Shown here one piece after another: positions 25,845 through 37,939 of a DNA stretch of 64,000 nucleotides. The first letter of the stretch is position 1. Every line of letters begins with the position of its first letter. A program made the position numbers and the translations under genes. Origin of the DNA: Pseudorasbora parva (Eukaryota; Chordata; Actinopteri; Cypriniformes; Gobionidae); contig NC_090175.1 of assembly GCF_024679245.1 (NCBI RefSeq), positions 49,691,605 to 49,755,604 on the forward strand, written 5' to 3'. The notes beneath the pieces were generated by a model. It was not told where the DNA came from, did not search any database, and worked only from the letters and a program-made list of their open reading frames with translations.

Positions 25845-26539
25845 AAGAGAAAAAATGTATTTTTGTCCCATGGGGATGAAAGACTACAATTACCAGCATG
25901 CTTCGCTGCCCTATGAGGCCATTCCCAAAGCCATCAACTTGATTACAGTGACTGAGTTAGAGAAGACACTACAATTAAAAACTGAACGTGTCTGTTCAAT
26001 ATAATGAGTGAGTCACCACGCGAGTCTCAAAGCACTGAGCACTAACTGCACGAGTGAAAAAAATGAGCTGATGAGGTCTCGTGATGAGAGCTGAGGTAAT
26101 CACGACTACACTCACAGCATACATTCACAACGCGAGTTCAGTCTGGCACGCGTTTCAGTTCATGCCTTTGCAAGCTTAACTTTCATAGAAATTAATTTGA
26201 GAAGTTAGAAGACTTACATTGCTCACCATAGCTCCGTTTAAATGAGTGCCCTGTAGCTGAGCTCTCCCTGCTAGCTGAGTGTTATCTCCCATCCCCCATG
26301 CGCAGATTCAAAACATGCGGAAATGGCTCCCTCTGCTGGCTGTAGTCTTTAGCCTTTGGCCAAACGTTCCTCCTATGATGCAAATATCGTCAATTTGCAT
26401 CATAGGAGGAATTTTTCCAGAAATAAAATGCATAAATCTCTTGTCTCAGGGGGATATGAGGGGGGAAAGCACAATCATTTAAATATACTCCAGGGTTTCT
26501 ACTGATACAAGGCCATATGCTAATCGCTGAAGTAACCCT
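25845..26539. mobile_element. TTAA-type MITE, left end decayed
   Basis: The right end CGCTGAAGTAACCCT abuts TTAA at 26540-26543. Read inversely it matches the left end of the related fragment at 33898 (AGGAGTACTTCAACGCTG). Both share CATGGGGATGAAAGACTACA and GCTTCGCTGCCCT. It contains the 45-bp hairpin described separately. Confidence 0.65.
26367..26411. other. Perfect 19-bp-arm hairpin carrying paired ATGCAAAT octamers
   Basis: TTCCTCCTATGATGCAAAT (26367-26385), a 7-base loop (ATCGTCA), and the exact complement (26393-26411). Each arm ends in ATGCAAAT, the octamer recognised by POU/Oct factors; whether it is used is unknown. Confidence 0.9.
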
Positions 26540-26552
26540 TTAAGTTTTTGTA

Positions 26553-27885
26553 ATACCCTTTCAAAAGGGAACTTGCGCTGTGTCAGTTGACGCTACAGGG
26601 AACGCCTTCAGTGTGACAGGTGTCTGAACTACTATTAGCTGTGTCTCATTTCGTTAAATTTCGAAGGCTGCGTCCTCCGGAGGACACATCCTGTGTAGGA
26701 TGCAGTATACAGAGTGTCCTCAGCATTAAGAATCAGAATTAAACAGTATCAGAATTAAACGAGACGTCCTTCGTAGGACACACAGGCAGGAAGTATCACG
26801 TTGCTATGCCAACACGTTCAGCCTCGTTGCACTCTCACGCATTTTATATGAATGAAACTTATTCATTACTTGAAAATGCCTATGAAATGTTTCTTGTCTT
26901 GACAGCAATGTACTGTTCTAAAGGTTTAAAAAGCACTAAACACTTGTAATCCTGTTTACCACAACTATCTGTTTCAGGTAGCCTAATAGGCTACAGCTTA
27001 AAAAAACAAAAACAAGCTTAACTAATTACATTTAAACACCACATCAACATGTATATCTGGCGGTGGTGCCGTTTTTTCATATAATTAAAAAAAAATGATG
27101 GTTGTTAATGGCGACGCAAAGAATTGTGGGTTATCTCCAGCCGTGAAGGATACCCCTCATGCACACTCCGAATTCCTGTGAAAGAAGGACACATTCAAAG
27201 GTTGCATTTAGAGTGTCCTACTCACTTTTTGGAAATGAGACAGCCTTATGATGTATGCAGCCTTCGAATGCGACCTCCGGAGGACGCAGCAAAAAACTCC
27301 CATTGCTGGCAAGGGTTAGAAAGCACTATGCTGAGTACTGCTTTCCAGGATTCCCGTCTCCAAGATCCGGTTTGAGGAGGACACTGCCGGTTTGCAGTCT
27401 CTCTGTCTGGATGTTCATGAATAAGCAAAGGTCTGTAGGCTCTGTTTCCAAACAGAGAGGGTTGGCCAAGCCGTGGTGTCCCACATAAGTGATGCCAGGT
27501 CAGGCCTCCCTGGTGGCATTCGGTGAAGGAGTTCCTAAATAGTGGCTGGCTAGGGCTCCCTCGGGCCCCCTAGCCACATTGCCTTAAAGGGACCCCTTCT
27601 GTGGAAGTAGTTGGTACCGGGCCTTTGAGCAGCCCAGGGTAAGAGACCTCAGGTGCTTCGAAAAGGTCCTCTCTTAGGCATGTAGCTTGGGCTATGACCG
27701 TAGGGAATGCTGTCACTGACAGCCTAGTGTGACCAGAGGGGGAGTGATTAAGGCATTTCAATTGAATTTGCTTGTCCTGACAGTTGTCACTGCCAGTGGG
27801 CATGCACTCCCCTCAGCATGGCGGTGTGGGTATAACGTTCCCCGTAGCGTCAACTGACGCAGCGCAAGTTCCCTTTCGAAAAGGA
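26553..27885. mobile_element. Long-inverted-repeat element with nested insertion
   Basis: Arms of about 50 bp: CTTGCGCTGTGTCAGTTGAC (from 26572) pairs with GTCAACTGACGCAGCGCAAG (from 27845), extending into AAAAGGGAAC and GTTCCCTTTC. A further related unit, CGTTCCCCGTAGCATCGACT, lies at about 28126, so 27886-28200 looks like a partial repeat of the same arm. Minus-strand frames in 27570-27803 resemble no known protein. Confidence 0.65.
26638..27245. mobile_element. Harbinger-like MITE (608 bp)
   Basis: Inverted ends GCTGTGTCTCATTTC and GAAATGAGACAGCC with TTA at 26635-26637 and 27246-27248, the 3-bp target typical of PIF/Harbinger. It contains the perfect palindrome GTCCTCCGGAGGAC near 26672, and a similar CTCCGGAG block lies just outside at about 27273. 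No transposase. Confidence 0.65.
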
Positions 27886-28248
27886 ACGTTTCTGGTTCCA
27901 ACTGTAACCTTGGTTCCCTGAAAACAGGGAACGAGATGCTGCGTCATGGTGCCATGCCTCGGGGCCTGCCTGCCAAACAGTCCCTTCAGACGAAGAAGCT
28001 GGTGTCATGTTTGCAAGGCACCCTTATATACTTCCTGGTCGCACCTTGATGACATCATAGGCTGTCGCCAGTCAATAGGATTGCTGTGATTCGATAGTTT
28101 AGACACCTGTCAAGCTGAAGGCGTTCCCCGTAGCATCGACTGACACAGTGTCTCGTTTTCTGTTCTCAAAGAACCAAGGTTACAGCCGTAACCAGAGACG
28201 TTAGCTGCCAAGGCAACATTTCTAATCATTTTAAACATTTCATATAAT

Positions 28249-29494
28249 ACTTATTAGGGCCCAAGACCTGAAAGGGCGCAGAGCCCTATTGTTCTTCTAA
28301 GGACGATTTTGTTTTTTTCGACTATTCGGCACTTTTAGGGCCCTTATCATGCTCGAAAACTCTTGAAACTTTGCACACACATCGGAATCTAGCTGGTAAA
28401 AGCTGGTACCCAGGCGTGAAAGGGGGGCTCGACAGCGCCCCCTTAATTGGGGTCTGAAAACTTGGTCCATATATCAAACACACTTGCACTTAGATGAAAC
28501 TATGAAACTCGGTACACATATAGATCTCATCGGGCCAAACAACTTTCGTGCTCTAAGTTATGCGTCAGCCCAACAGGAAGTGAGCTATTATGGGTTGTTC
28601 AGAAAGAGCATGCTCTGGAATTTAACATACTCCTCCTAGGCGATTGAACCGGTCAGTGCCAAACTCGGTCAGCATGAAGTCAAGACACTGAGGATGCTAA
28701 ATTGCGAGCGGATTCTTGATATATCAAACGGCTTGGCCGTGGCGAGGAGACAAATTTATGGCGAGAAATGAGAAACAGGAAGTGTGTTATAAATTCTGCA
28801 TACATTGACTGATTTGGATGAAACTTCACCTGTGTGTTCGTTGTAAGAGGTCGATCACATGGATGTGACTATTATGAGTCAAAGTTATAGCGCCACCAAC
28901 TGGCAGCAGGAAGTGTGTCACTTTCAAAATGCTTTGAAATCACCATCTTATTTTTACCCGATTTACTTCAAACTTCATCAGTACAATATCAAAGCATAGC
29001 AGATATAAAGCTGGTAAGCACTTCTTGATATTGTAAATACTGTTGCCACAGCAACACATCAAACTATAACATTCTTTTTCGCTGCTTTTGAGACTCTTAA
29101 AATGCTTCAAATTACATGAAACTCGACACACACATCAGACATGCTGTCCAATAGATATGGGCAAAGACTTAAAAATGGGCATGGTGGAGGAGCTCAGTAG
29201 CGCCATCTTTTGACAAAAGTAATGCAATCTTTTAAAGATAACAAAAAATAACTGCACATATTTGAAAATTACATTATATCATATTACATTAGAATTCATC
29301 TATATTTAAATTACATCATGGGTGTGGTTTGTGGTCATAGCGGCACCAGCTGCTTCGGTAAATGTGGCATATTTGAGCGATTTTACAATACTCTCCTGTT
29401 TAAATGCATATTGCCTGTCGTACACTATATGTCTGAAGCCACGGGGGTGGCGGTGCCACCGGCCTCGGCCCGTCATCGCTGCTCGCAGCTTTAA
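28249..29494 (+). repeat. Copy of an abundant cyprinid interspersed repeat
   Basis: It starts TATTAGGGCCCAAGACCTGA, carries AACTCTTGAAACTTTGCACA and CTCGACAGCGCCCCCT, and ends CGCTGCTCGCAGCTTTAA. I recognise this from zebrafish and carp sequence as one of the commonest dispersed repeats. It has no coding capacity. I do not remember its formal class. Confidence 0.75.
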
Positions 29495-30907
29495 TATTGT
29501 ATTTGTAGTTTTAGTTAACAATAACAACAGATATACAGGTAGTCCCGCCCCAAAATCACACCATTGGTTGAGCCAGGAATGGATATGTTATATTGCTCCA
29601 ATAAACAGAATAAGAAAAGGCAAACTCCAAATGACTTAGTAGTTTCTGCATATTTTAGTGGGATAGAAGATATTTTGAAACATTTAAAAATCAACTTTAA
29701 GTCTACTGAACGACCTCTGAGCAATGAATTTTCCTCTGGGCAGACACACACTCACAGGACATTCCCTGACGCATAATTTCAGCATCATCAGCACTGTCCT
29801 TTCACCCTGACACTGAACCTCGGGATGAGCCGTAACTCCCCTGTATGACTAATGATGCTGTATGTTAGCATATGGAGAGTGTGACTGCAGGTGAATGAGT
29901 GTGAGCTGGACAAGGAGGAGGTAAGGAAGGAGACTGTTTGTATTTAATAAGACAGAGTGCCTCTCTTCATAAAGAGAATGACTGATGAATGACTCAATGA
30001 CTGCCATTCATTCCAACTTGGAACCCTCTGCAAGGACATCGCTATGGAAACTCTCAATTTCTCTCCCTCCCCACTCCTGTATGTCCATCATCCTCATCTT
30101 TTTATTCAAATGCCACTTTCATCAATAAAATTAAATTTCGTAACTTAGGCCAGATATCAGGGTTTTTCCAGCACTTCCATCCATCCATGTGGAGACTATA
30201 ATGCTTTTAGCAGAAACTTTGCATATAGATGCACATAGTTATACTAAACCACACTGCCACACATTACTTTCTCTGATCAAAGGGGTCAAATCATGATTTT
30301 TCTTGATCTTTTGATATAATAGAGCTCAGTGTACTATCTAGGCTAAACATGCTCTAGCTTTCCTGCTCATCTCATTAGTATTCATAGGTATTCTTACGTA
30401 AGGAGTACTTCTAGCACACATGGGTGAATCTCATGAAACCCGTCAAGAAACTGTCTGGGTCATATTTCATCTAAAAATCCAAAAGAGAGAAATAAGACCT
30501 TCAGTTTCTTTAATATAAATATAAGCCTTTTTTAATTGATCAAAAGTGAAGACTTTTACATTGTTATGAAAATATATATTTCAAATAAATATTATTTTAA
30601 ACTATTAAAAAATCAGTTTTCACAAAAAGCTGAATTTTAAACATTTTAAATGGATCATTTGACACTAATGCTTTCTAATTCAGCTTTGTCATTATAAATA
30701 CAGTTTAAAATATAATAATATTGAATCCAGTTACTTTAAATGTTGGAATTTAAATCTTAATAAGCATAAGACTTAAAAAAAGAAAATGACTGACCCCAAA
30801 CTTTTAAGCGCTTAGATGCTTATGCAATCTCAGTAGGAAATGTCCAAGTCACATGCCTCTAAATAAACAGAATCTTATATTTCACTTTTAAAAAATGGTT
30901 ATGTGGT
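29495..30907. other. Non-coding stretch
   Basis: No gene or recognised repeat. AT-rich from about 30480. Confidence 0.4.
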
Positions 30908-31918
30908 ATATAAGAGACCACTGCAAAATTAGTAGCTTCTCTGGATTTATTTATAATTTATTTATATGTATCTGTTTGAGTAAAATATATATTTTTGATT
31001 TATTCAACTACTGACAACATTTCTTCTAAATTTCAAATACAAATATTGTCACTAAGACTATTGTCATTAAGTCAAAATAGTTTTCAAAACATATACGGAT
31101 ATTTAAACAACACAACGCTGATGTTTTATTTTAGGAAGAGTTCAGAAATCAATATTTAGTGGAATAACCCTGTTTTCTAATCACAGCTTTCAAGCGTCTT
31201 GGCATGCTCCCTATCAGTCGGTCACATTGCTGTTGGGTGACTTTATGCCACTCTTGGAAAACAAATTCAGCTTAGCTTTATTAAATGGGCGATGACCCCC
31301 TTGATCACATTCTGTGGGGTTCAGGTCTGGAGAATGTGATGGCCATGACGATCTTGATTTGGTGGTCCTCCAGCCACACTTTGATTGGCCTGGCTGTGTG
31401 GATTTGAGCATTGTCCCACAGGGGAAAAAACAATCCTTTGAGATGGGCGAAATTGTCAAGGCAGAAGGAAGCATGTTTTTTTCAAAGATTCTAGCTTTAC
31501 TGAAGAACCACCAGATCATCACCAACCCTCCACCGAATTACACAGTGGGTGTTTGAGAGTGGGTTGTAGGCCTCTCCAGGTCTCTGTCTATCCATTATAG
31601 GACCAGGTGGTCATCAGAGAAGATCAGAATCATGTAGATCTGTCTTTGTGAAGGACGTGCGACTCAAGCCACGTTTAAGATTACTTCTCTGACAATGTTC
31701 CCCAACTCGAAGGATTATTTTTTCCCGCAGGACAATTGCCAATTTCAGCAAATAAATTACAATGAATTTTTTTTTTAGAAGAGGACATTTTGTCAGTAGT
31801 TTGTAGAATAGTAGTTAGGAATGTTTTTAATTGTACTCAAACAGATACAACAAAATTATAATAAATCCAGAGAAACCGCTAATTTTGCAGTGGTCTCTTA
31901 ATTTTTTCCAGAGCTGTA
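30908..31918 (-). mobile_element. Tc1/mariner relic with terminal repeats (about 1.0 kb)
   Basis: AGAGACCACTGCAAAATTAG (from 30911) is mirrored by CTAATTTTGCAGTGGTCTCT (to about 31898), followed by TTCCAGAGCTG and TA at 31919. The left outermost bases are missing. Internally deleted; the transposase remnant is on the minus strand. Confidence 0.85.
31130..31700 (-). pseudogene. Tc1 transposase remnant
   Basis: The minus frame 31525-31214 contains WPSHSPDLNPTE, the hallmark around the third catalytic acidic residue (its Glu is present). It is preceded by a fragment like SKARIFEKNMLPS. The N-terminal DNA-binding part is lost, and frameshifts separate the rest. The C-terminal end runs to about 31130 on the plus numbering. 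Inactive. Confidence 0.8.
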
Positions 31919-32742
31919 TATTTCAACCATATCAACATTTTCATGTTTGGATAGACATCGATATGTACAAATAATTGATATTTGTGATTATGTCCAAATT
32001 AACATTTCAAAACAACTTTTCAAAAATGAACACGTTAATTTACATACAATCTTTAAATCCTCTGTTTAGATCTACCTGAATTCAAAGAATATTTAGTCAC
32101 AAACTTAACAAAAGGACTGAAGAGAGTCAAAAGTAGTCCTAATTAAACTGATTGATGCAAAACATTAACATTATAAGGAAAAACATGACAAAACATTGAT
32201 GACATGGTCCCTTTAAAACTCAAATTAAACAAACAAAAGGATTATGCGGCCTTCACCACTTAAGCTGACAAATAAACTTCTGCTAATCAAAAAGATTTAA
32301 TTCTCCCTTCAGTGGTCTGGTAAAATGTTGTAATTCATGGAGTGATCTGGTGACATGTTTGCGGTGCAGTAAAGAACATTTTAATTGTGGGTTCCTGTGG
32401 ACAGGGTCTGACACATTGCTGTTCTAATGAGCTGTGAGCTGATCAAATGATCAGACGGCAAAGAAACAGAGAGACGAGCCATTATAGCAGACACACTCTG
32501 CTCATAGTGTGCACTGCAAAAATCAGCTCAGTGGGAGTGGGTTAAGAATGTGTCACTGTAGTTATATTAGCACATACTGTGCTATGCAAATGGGACCCTT
32601 CAGGACCCATTGGTTAAACTATTTTAAAGCATTAAAACTTGAACTTTTTAAATTTACAGTAATGTAAGATTTTGTTCTTAAAATATTATTAAAATGTAAG
32701 TAGAAATATATACATATAATATAAAACAATATACATAAAATT

Positions 32743-33011
32743 GGTAACAGTTTATTTTAAGGTTCAGTTATTAACCATTAACTAGTTGCTTATTAGCATG
32801 CATATTGCTAGGATATTGGCTGTTTATTTGTACTTATAAAGCACATATTAATGCCTTACTCTGCATGACCTTATTGTACATCCCTCAATCCTACCCAATA
32901 CCTAAACTTAAATGCTACAAAATCTAACTATTAATAAGCAGTAAATTAGGAGTTTATTAAGGCAAAAGTTGTAGTTAATAGTGAATATGTTCCCCATACT
33001 AAAGTGCTACC
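32743..33011. mobile_element. Small MITE (269 bp)
   Basis: Ends GGTAACAGTTTATTTTAAGG and, from the right, GGTAGCACTTTAGTATGGGG. The flanks ATAAAATT and ATATAATT agree at 7 of 8 bases, suggesting a hAT-type duplication, though AT-rich DNA makes this weak. The internal GTTGCTTATTAGCATGCATA is shared with a fragment at 34252-34375. Confidence 0.75.
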
Positions 33012-33229
33012 ATATAATTATATATTATATATAATTATTTTGTTCAAGTCACAATTGGGAGATAATCCAAATTATGTGATATAAACTTGGAATTGTGAGA
33101 CATAAAAGTAAAAATTGTGAGATATAAACTCTGATTTGAGAGACAAATGTCAGAACTGCGAGTTATAAACTCAGAATTGTGAGAAATAAAGTCAGAATTG
33201 CTGAAAGTCTGAAATATAAGCTTGCAATC

Positions 33230-33570
33230 GCAAGTTACAAAGTGCTCATTTTATATTCTATGGTGGAAACAAGCTTCAATTCTTCACACACTGTTGAGGT
33301 GTGATTTTGGGCTGTTCTTCCAAACAGCTTAGCTTTAGGTTGTTCAGGTTAATAGGATGAAGAACATGGAATTTGCCAATTTAGTGTCACAGATTATAAT
33401 TTGGACAGAGATCAGGCTTTGACTGGGACTTTGTAGAACGTACCCCTTCTTAAACCGTTCCAAATTTAATTTGGCTTTGTGTTTGGGATCTTGCCGGAAT
33501 AAAAAACTTTGTTCCAAGCTTCAGGTTTTAGCAGAATGAAACCAGTTCTCTGTGTTTTGCGGGATCTAAT
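33230..33570 (-). pseudogene. Tc1-like transposase relic
   Basis: Plus-strand wording such as TTTGGCTTTGTGTTTGGGAT and CTTCAGGTTTTAGCAGAATG is the reverse complement of a familiar Tc1 transposase middle section. The reading frame is badly broken and the ends are missing. Confidence 0.55.
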
Positions 33571-33770
33571 CTTCGTTTTCATTTAACAATTAACAATCAT
33601 TTAACGCCCCAGTCCTGCTAATGAGAAGCTGCCCTGCAGGATGCGGCCTCAGTACGGTGTCCTCTGAGGTGTGGGCAGTAAATGTGTGCCATGTAAAATG
33701 CTTTGCTCTTGGTCTCATTTTATCATAAAAGCTTTTATTATTAAAATCAAAAGTCACATTAGTTAATATA

Positions 33771-33896
33771 ATTGGTAACACTTTAGTTTACAGTGTCTGT
33801 TACACATGTAACATATAGTTAATATAGTAGATAATATAAATTACATGGAACTAACCCTAAACCTAAATCTAAACCGAAACCTAATCCTAGCCCTAT
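33771..33896 (+). repeat. MITE fragment starting GGTAACACTTTAG
   Basis: Left terminus of a hAT-like small repeat. It contains AACCCTAAACCTAAATCTAA, which looks telomere-like but belongs to the repeat. Confidence 0.5.
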
Positions 33897-33897
33897 A

Positions 33898-34095
33898 TTA
33901 AAGGAGTACTTCAACGCTGGGAAGATGAATCTGTATTTAAACTGGGTCATTAATGTAGTAGAAATGTGAAATTATTTTTTAATTTAGTGCTTTCTAGACT
34001 GAGAAAAGACAGAAAACATATTTTTGTCTCATGGGGATGAAAGACTACAATTCCCAGAATGCTTCGCTGCCCTGCGAGGCCATTCCCAAGGCCAC
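33898..34095 (+). repeat. Left part of a TTAA MITE
   Basis: TTAA then AGGAGTACTTCAACGCTG, related to 25845-26539 through the shared CATGGGGATGAAAGACTACA block. Right part missing. Confidence 0.7.
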
Positions 34096-34251
34096 CGCTA
34101 CTAGATTGTGGGTGGGTGTTATATTACAGTAATGTAAATACAAAAATAGGGGAAGCAAACAGTATCAGCAGGTACAAATGTGCATGCCTAATAGATTTTT
34201 AACTTTTTTTAATGGTCATGGTGTGATCATAATGTTGTTGTTTTTTTGTGT

Positions 34252-34375
34252 TCACACTTTTAGGGTCCAATTCTCACTATTAATTAGTTGCTTATTATCA
34301 TGCATATTACTAGGTTATTGACTGTTGGTTAGCTAATGCATTCTGCATGACCATATTATTCTAAATCTAAACATT
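34252..34375 (+). repeat. Fragment of the 32743-33011 MITE family
   Basis: Shares TTGCTTATTATCATGCATAT and GCATTCTGCATGACCATATT with that element; both ends missing. Confidence 0.7.
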
Positions 34376-34862
34376 TTATATACGTATGCGTTTTTTTGTA
34401 TTCGTCATCCTAAATATTGATCATGCACAGAAACCTTGTACAAAATCTTCAAAATCAAAGTCTTCAAGCAGTGAGGAGGATTTTGTTGTTCTCTCTCATC
34501 TCAAAAAAAGAAAGAGGAAATATAGCGTCGATCCAGTCCTGTGTTATTGCGTGTAGGAAGGAGAGTTCCACATCCTTATCTTTATATTCCATCTTTGTAT
34601 TTCGTACTTTGTTTGTCATACAGTGCTTTGTGCTGCGAGACAAAGTGAATCAACTTTTAAGGCGACATTCTGGATTATTATCTTGTAAATGTTCTTATTT
34701 TATATGTATTTGAGCAAGATGAGAAAGGGGGAGACTCGATCGTGTTTAATATTCAATTATGTTGGAATTATTAGAAGAATTTAAATTACAGTGGGATACC
34801 ATTAGAGAACAGTGGGGCTTTTGCTTTGGACTAAAACAATTTATGTTATCACAACCTTGGCT

Positions 34863-34863
<1 letters not shown>

Positions 34864-34936
<73 letters not shown>
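34864..34936. repeat. (TA)n microsatellite
   Basis: About 36 TA units with one TTTA interruption near 34890. Confidence 0.95.
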
Positions 34937-34943
<7 letters not shown>

Positions 34944-35946
34944 TAAATATGTCTCGATTTCTCACACAAACTGATCGTTTTGTGTATTAAGATATCAATG
35001 TGTCGTCATAAGCCAGGCTCTTTAAGCATGTTGTCTAAGCATGTTTTTTTTTTTTACGTTACCCATTCAAATGAATATAAGACCTACACACAGCAACGCT
35101 TGGAGTTAAAAAACCTTCATTTGTGTTCTACTGATGAAGCAAACACACCTACATGTCGGATGCACTAGGGTAAGTTGCTGTAAGGAAGGGTCCGATGCTG
35201 TATAAACATCAAATTGGAGCCTAATCTAAAGTTTTTCTTTTTCTTTTAAATATAGACATGAAATTAAAAAAAAATCATGATTGTATATCAGCAAAAAAAA
35301 CAAAACAATGGTCAGACCTTGAAATGCATTTATCTTTGAAATTACAGATGCACAATAACAAACTACAATAACCACCCCTATGATGACCACATAAGCAAAA
35401 TGTTTGAAAAAGGGAAGAAAAGCGGGCAACTAAAAGAAAATTATAAGTTCTGAAATTATGATAAATTGACAGTTAATCGCAATTAACCAAAATGACAGAG
35501 TGCAAAGGCTCAACTGGAGCGGTCTGACTAATGTGGTCAGACAAAACAAAGCAGAGGAGTGTAGAGTTATCGATCCGTGACAGGTCGAGAAACTGGAGAG
35601 AGATCGATCTGAACAAGGCAGAGTGAAAGAAAGAAAAGGAGGAGAGAAATAGAGAGTGAAAGTTAGGGAGGGGGAGGAAATAGAGCGATGAATAGAGATG
35701 CAGAAAGACATCTGGCAGATTGTGTACACTCTAAAATAAACAAGGGCTTTTCCAATCATCAGAGCAATTCAAGCTCACATGAAAGTCCGCCACAATAACA
35801 TAATGTCTAATATTATCTTAATTATGGGGTGTTTCTTAGAAAATAAAAATAGTAGCATAATGGCTATCAGCTGATATTATAACTAATTTTAGATATTCAG
35901 TAGCAAATGTTAATTTTCTTTATTCATCATTAACTTGCACTTGAAG
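34937..35946. other. Non-coding stretch
   Basis: No gene or mobile element recognised. Purine-rich at 35565-35700; the minus-strand 109-codon frame there is low in complexity and shows no family resemblance. Confidence 0.4.
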
Positions 35947-35950
35947 TTAA

Positions 35951-36304
35951 AGGTTTAGTTCACTTTAAAATCAAAGTTTCCTGATAATTTGGCCGTGTCA
36001 TCAAAGATGTTCATGTCTCTTTCTTCAGTCCAAAAGAAATTCAGTTTTTTGAGGAAAACATTCCAGGATTTTTCTGCATATAATATATTTCAATGGCAGC
36101 CAACAGGGTTGAAGGTCTAAATCATTCCCGGAGAAGGTCAAAATGGTGGGCGTGATCATAGATATGTGTGCATAGATGCCTCATCCAATCAATCCGCGCA
36201 GACACTAATGATGATTCTATATAAATACAAACATACCTATATCTTGGATGTCCTGGGGGTAAGCAGATAAACATGAATTTTTCATTTTTGGGTGAACTAT
36301 CCTT
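35951..36304. mobile_element. TTAA-flanked MITE (354 bp)
   Basis: TTAA at 35947-35950 and 36305-36308. Ends AGGTTTAGTTCACTTTAAAA and TTTTGGGTGAACTATCCT. An inverted partial relative lies at 38480-38604. Confidence 0.8.
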
Positions 36305-36486
36305 TTAAAACAAATGTGCAAACACTAAATCAAACACCCTTCACAAAAATAAAGGTAAAACAATGATGTCGGGCGATTTTGAAGTTAGAGGAGTTTTTCG
36401 GCGTGACCTTTCTAAAGTGATGTCATACGTCGGGAAGAAGCCTAAGACTGAAGTTGCGCATTTGTGGTAAAGAAGTATAACAAAGG

Positions 36487-36730
36487 TGTCATGAACTGAC
36501 TTTAAAAAATGTTTATACTATTGTCTGAGGTCTACGTGTGACATATGTACGTAATGTTTTTTACATTCAAACACATAATGAATAAGTAATAGGCGATTTT
36601 CTGCATTGGTTTTGAGCCGCTCTCAAGAGACGTTCGGTTTTAATGGATGTGCCGCACTGAAGACTTGGAAGTAAACGCCCACGGCTAGGATTGGATAAGA
36701 TTTGCATATTTAAGCATACTATGGCGTCAA
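36487..36730 (+). repeat. Dispersed repeat, copy 2, split by a hAT insertion
   Basis: Homologous to 24556-24780. The sequence appears to continue at 37799 (ATTCTGAGGTCGAGCG) after the hAT element and its duplicated target, and may end near 37890 at TTTAAAGG. Confidence 0.7.
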
Positions 36731-36919
36731 TGGTCTACATCAGTGGTTGGCAACTGGCGGCCCGCGGGCCAAAAGTGGCCCACCAGCGATAATATCTGGC
36801 CCATATCTGGCCAAATCTGGCAGATTGTTTTGATAGCGGCTGGTGGTTCTGAAATATATCTGTCAGTGTAACGGAGGCGAGCTAATGAGAACTGTGCAGG
36901 TAAACTCCCGTTATTTCAA

Positions 36920-37030
36920 GAGACGCCCACTTTGTCTAGTGGCAAATGGAAAATTACATCATTAGAGCGTCAGACTACTGTGCAGAAAAGATCAGAGTTC
37001 GAGCCCCGCTCTGAGCGGGCAGTTTGAATT
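36920..37030 (+). repeat. tRNA-derived SINE-like segment
   Basis: B box AGTTCGAGCC near 36996; GCCCACT near 36926 can pair at 6 of 7 bases with AGCGGGC near 37015, and CAGAG with CTCTG forms a T-stem. The D-loop and T-loop are enlarged, so this is a derived relic, not a working tRNA. It lies within the hAT element. Confidence 0.5.
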
Positions 37031-37375
37031 TATACCAACAGTCAATCAGTTTTGTCTTTAGTGATTTTGCCTTCAAAAAAATACAGCAATGTTATATTTT
37101 GGGATAAATTCAGAGCTTTCAATTTGAAAAGTTCTGAAAGACATTCAAGAGTCTTTGGAATAGATCGCTAGACACGCCTCTAAAAGAGCCGTCATGAAAT
37201 GTCTGGTATGATGACAAAACGAACAGTGAAATATTGAAACATCTGATTATATCGCGGGGCGTCAGCACCAACATGTGAACAATAACAACTCAAATTCAGC
37301 TTCCTTTTAATCAAAAAATATTGACAAGAACCAGCAAAAAAGGTGCCATGCTTCGTCTCGTGGTGCCGTCTGATT

Positions 37376-37498
37376 CATTGTGACAACTTTGCTGCAGATT
37401 AGACACACCAGCTTTGCATTCACAAAACCAGGTAGGATGCATGCACAGTCTTCCCATTTTTCTTTGTATGCCCTGTTTTCGCTGTTAACTTTCCTCTT
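37376..37498 (-). pseudogene. hAT (Charlie-like) transposase BED-finger remnant
   Basis: The minus-strand peptide KRKVNSENRAYKEKW followed by AKLVCLICSKVV matches the start of hAT transposases and their host derivatives (ZBED/GTF2IRD2 type): a basic KRKVDSENR-like start, then the first CxxC (CLIC) of a BED zinc finger. The His pair of the finger and the RNase H-like catalytic domain are not found in this 1050 bp element. Confidence 0.7.
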
Positions 37499-37939
37499 TA
37501 GACTCTTTAAAAGTGCTATCTTAAATGTTAACATCACTCTGCACTCGATGTAATAATCGTTTAGCCTACCTCCAAAACGCAAACGATTGCAAAAAATTCC
37601 ACGTGTTAAAAAACATAATTCACAAACATTGTTCAGCAATCAAACATGCCAATAATGGGCTTATTCATATCCTCTTTTATGTTTTGAGTTATTTTTATTT
37701 ATTTATTAAATTATCCCTATATTCTGGCCCGCCATCTAGTGGCAAATTTTTTTTTTTTGGTCCGTAGCCAAATAAACTTGACGACCCCTGGTCTACATAT
37801 TCTGAGGTCGAGCGTTTTCTGGGCCTGGTGTCAATAAAAGCTTTTTTTTGATTAACATGGAAGTTTGCAGCTCCGAAATTTAAAGGTTATTCTTATATCA
37901 AGATTAACTTTTATGTATCAAAGGCTCAAGGGAAAGTTA

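Larger units (their letters stand above)
36741..37790 (-). mobile_element. hAT element, internally decayed (1050 bp)
   Basis: A perfect 8-bp target duplication, GTCTACAT (36733-36740 and 37791-37798), brackets the ends CAGTGGTTGGCAAC and, from the right, CAGGGGTCGTCAAG. This is a standard hAT signature. The minus strand holds a BED-finger transposase remnant (37376-37498). A tRNA-derived SINE-like piece lies at 36920-37030. Confidence 0.93.

Noticed and set aside
33848..33896. Interstitial telomere-like CCTAAACCTAAA text
   Set aside because: Irregular, short and part of a known MITE-type repeat.
36920..37030. A second functional tRNA gene
   Set aside because: Enlarged D and T loops and its place within a hAT element point to a relic.
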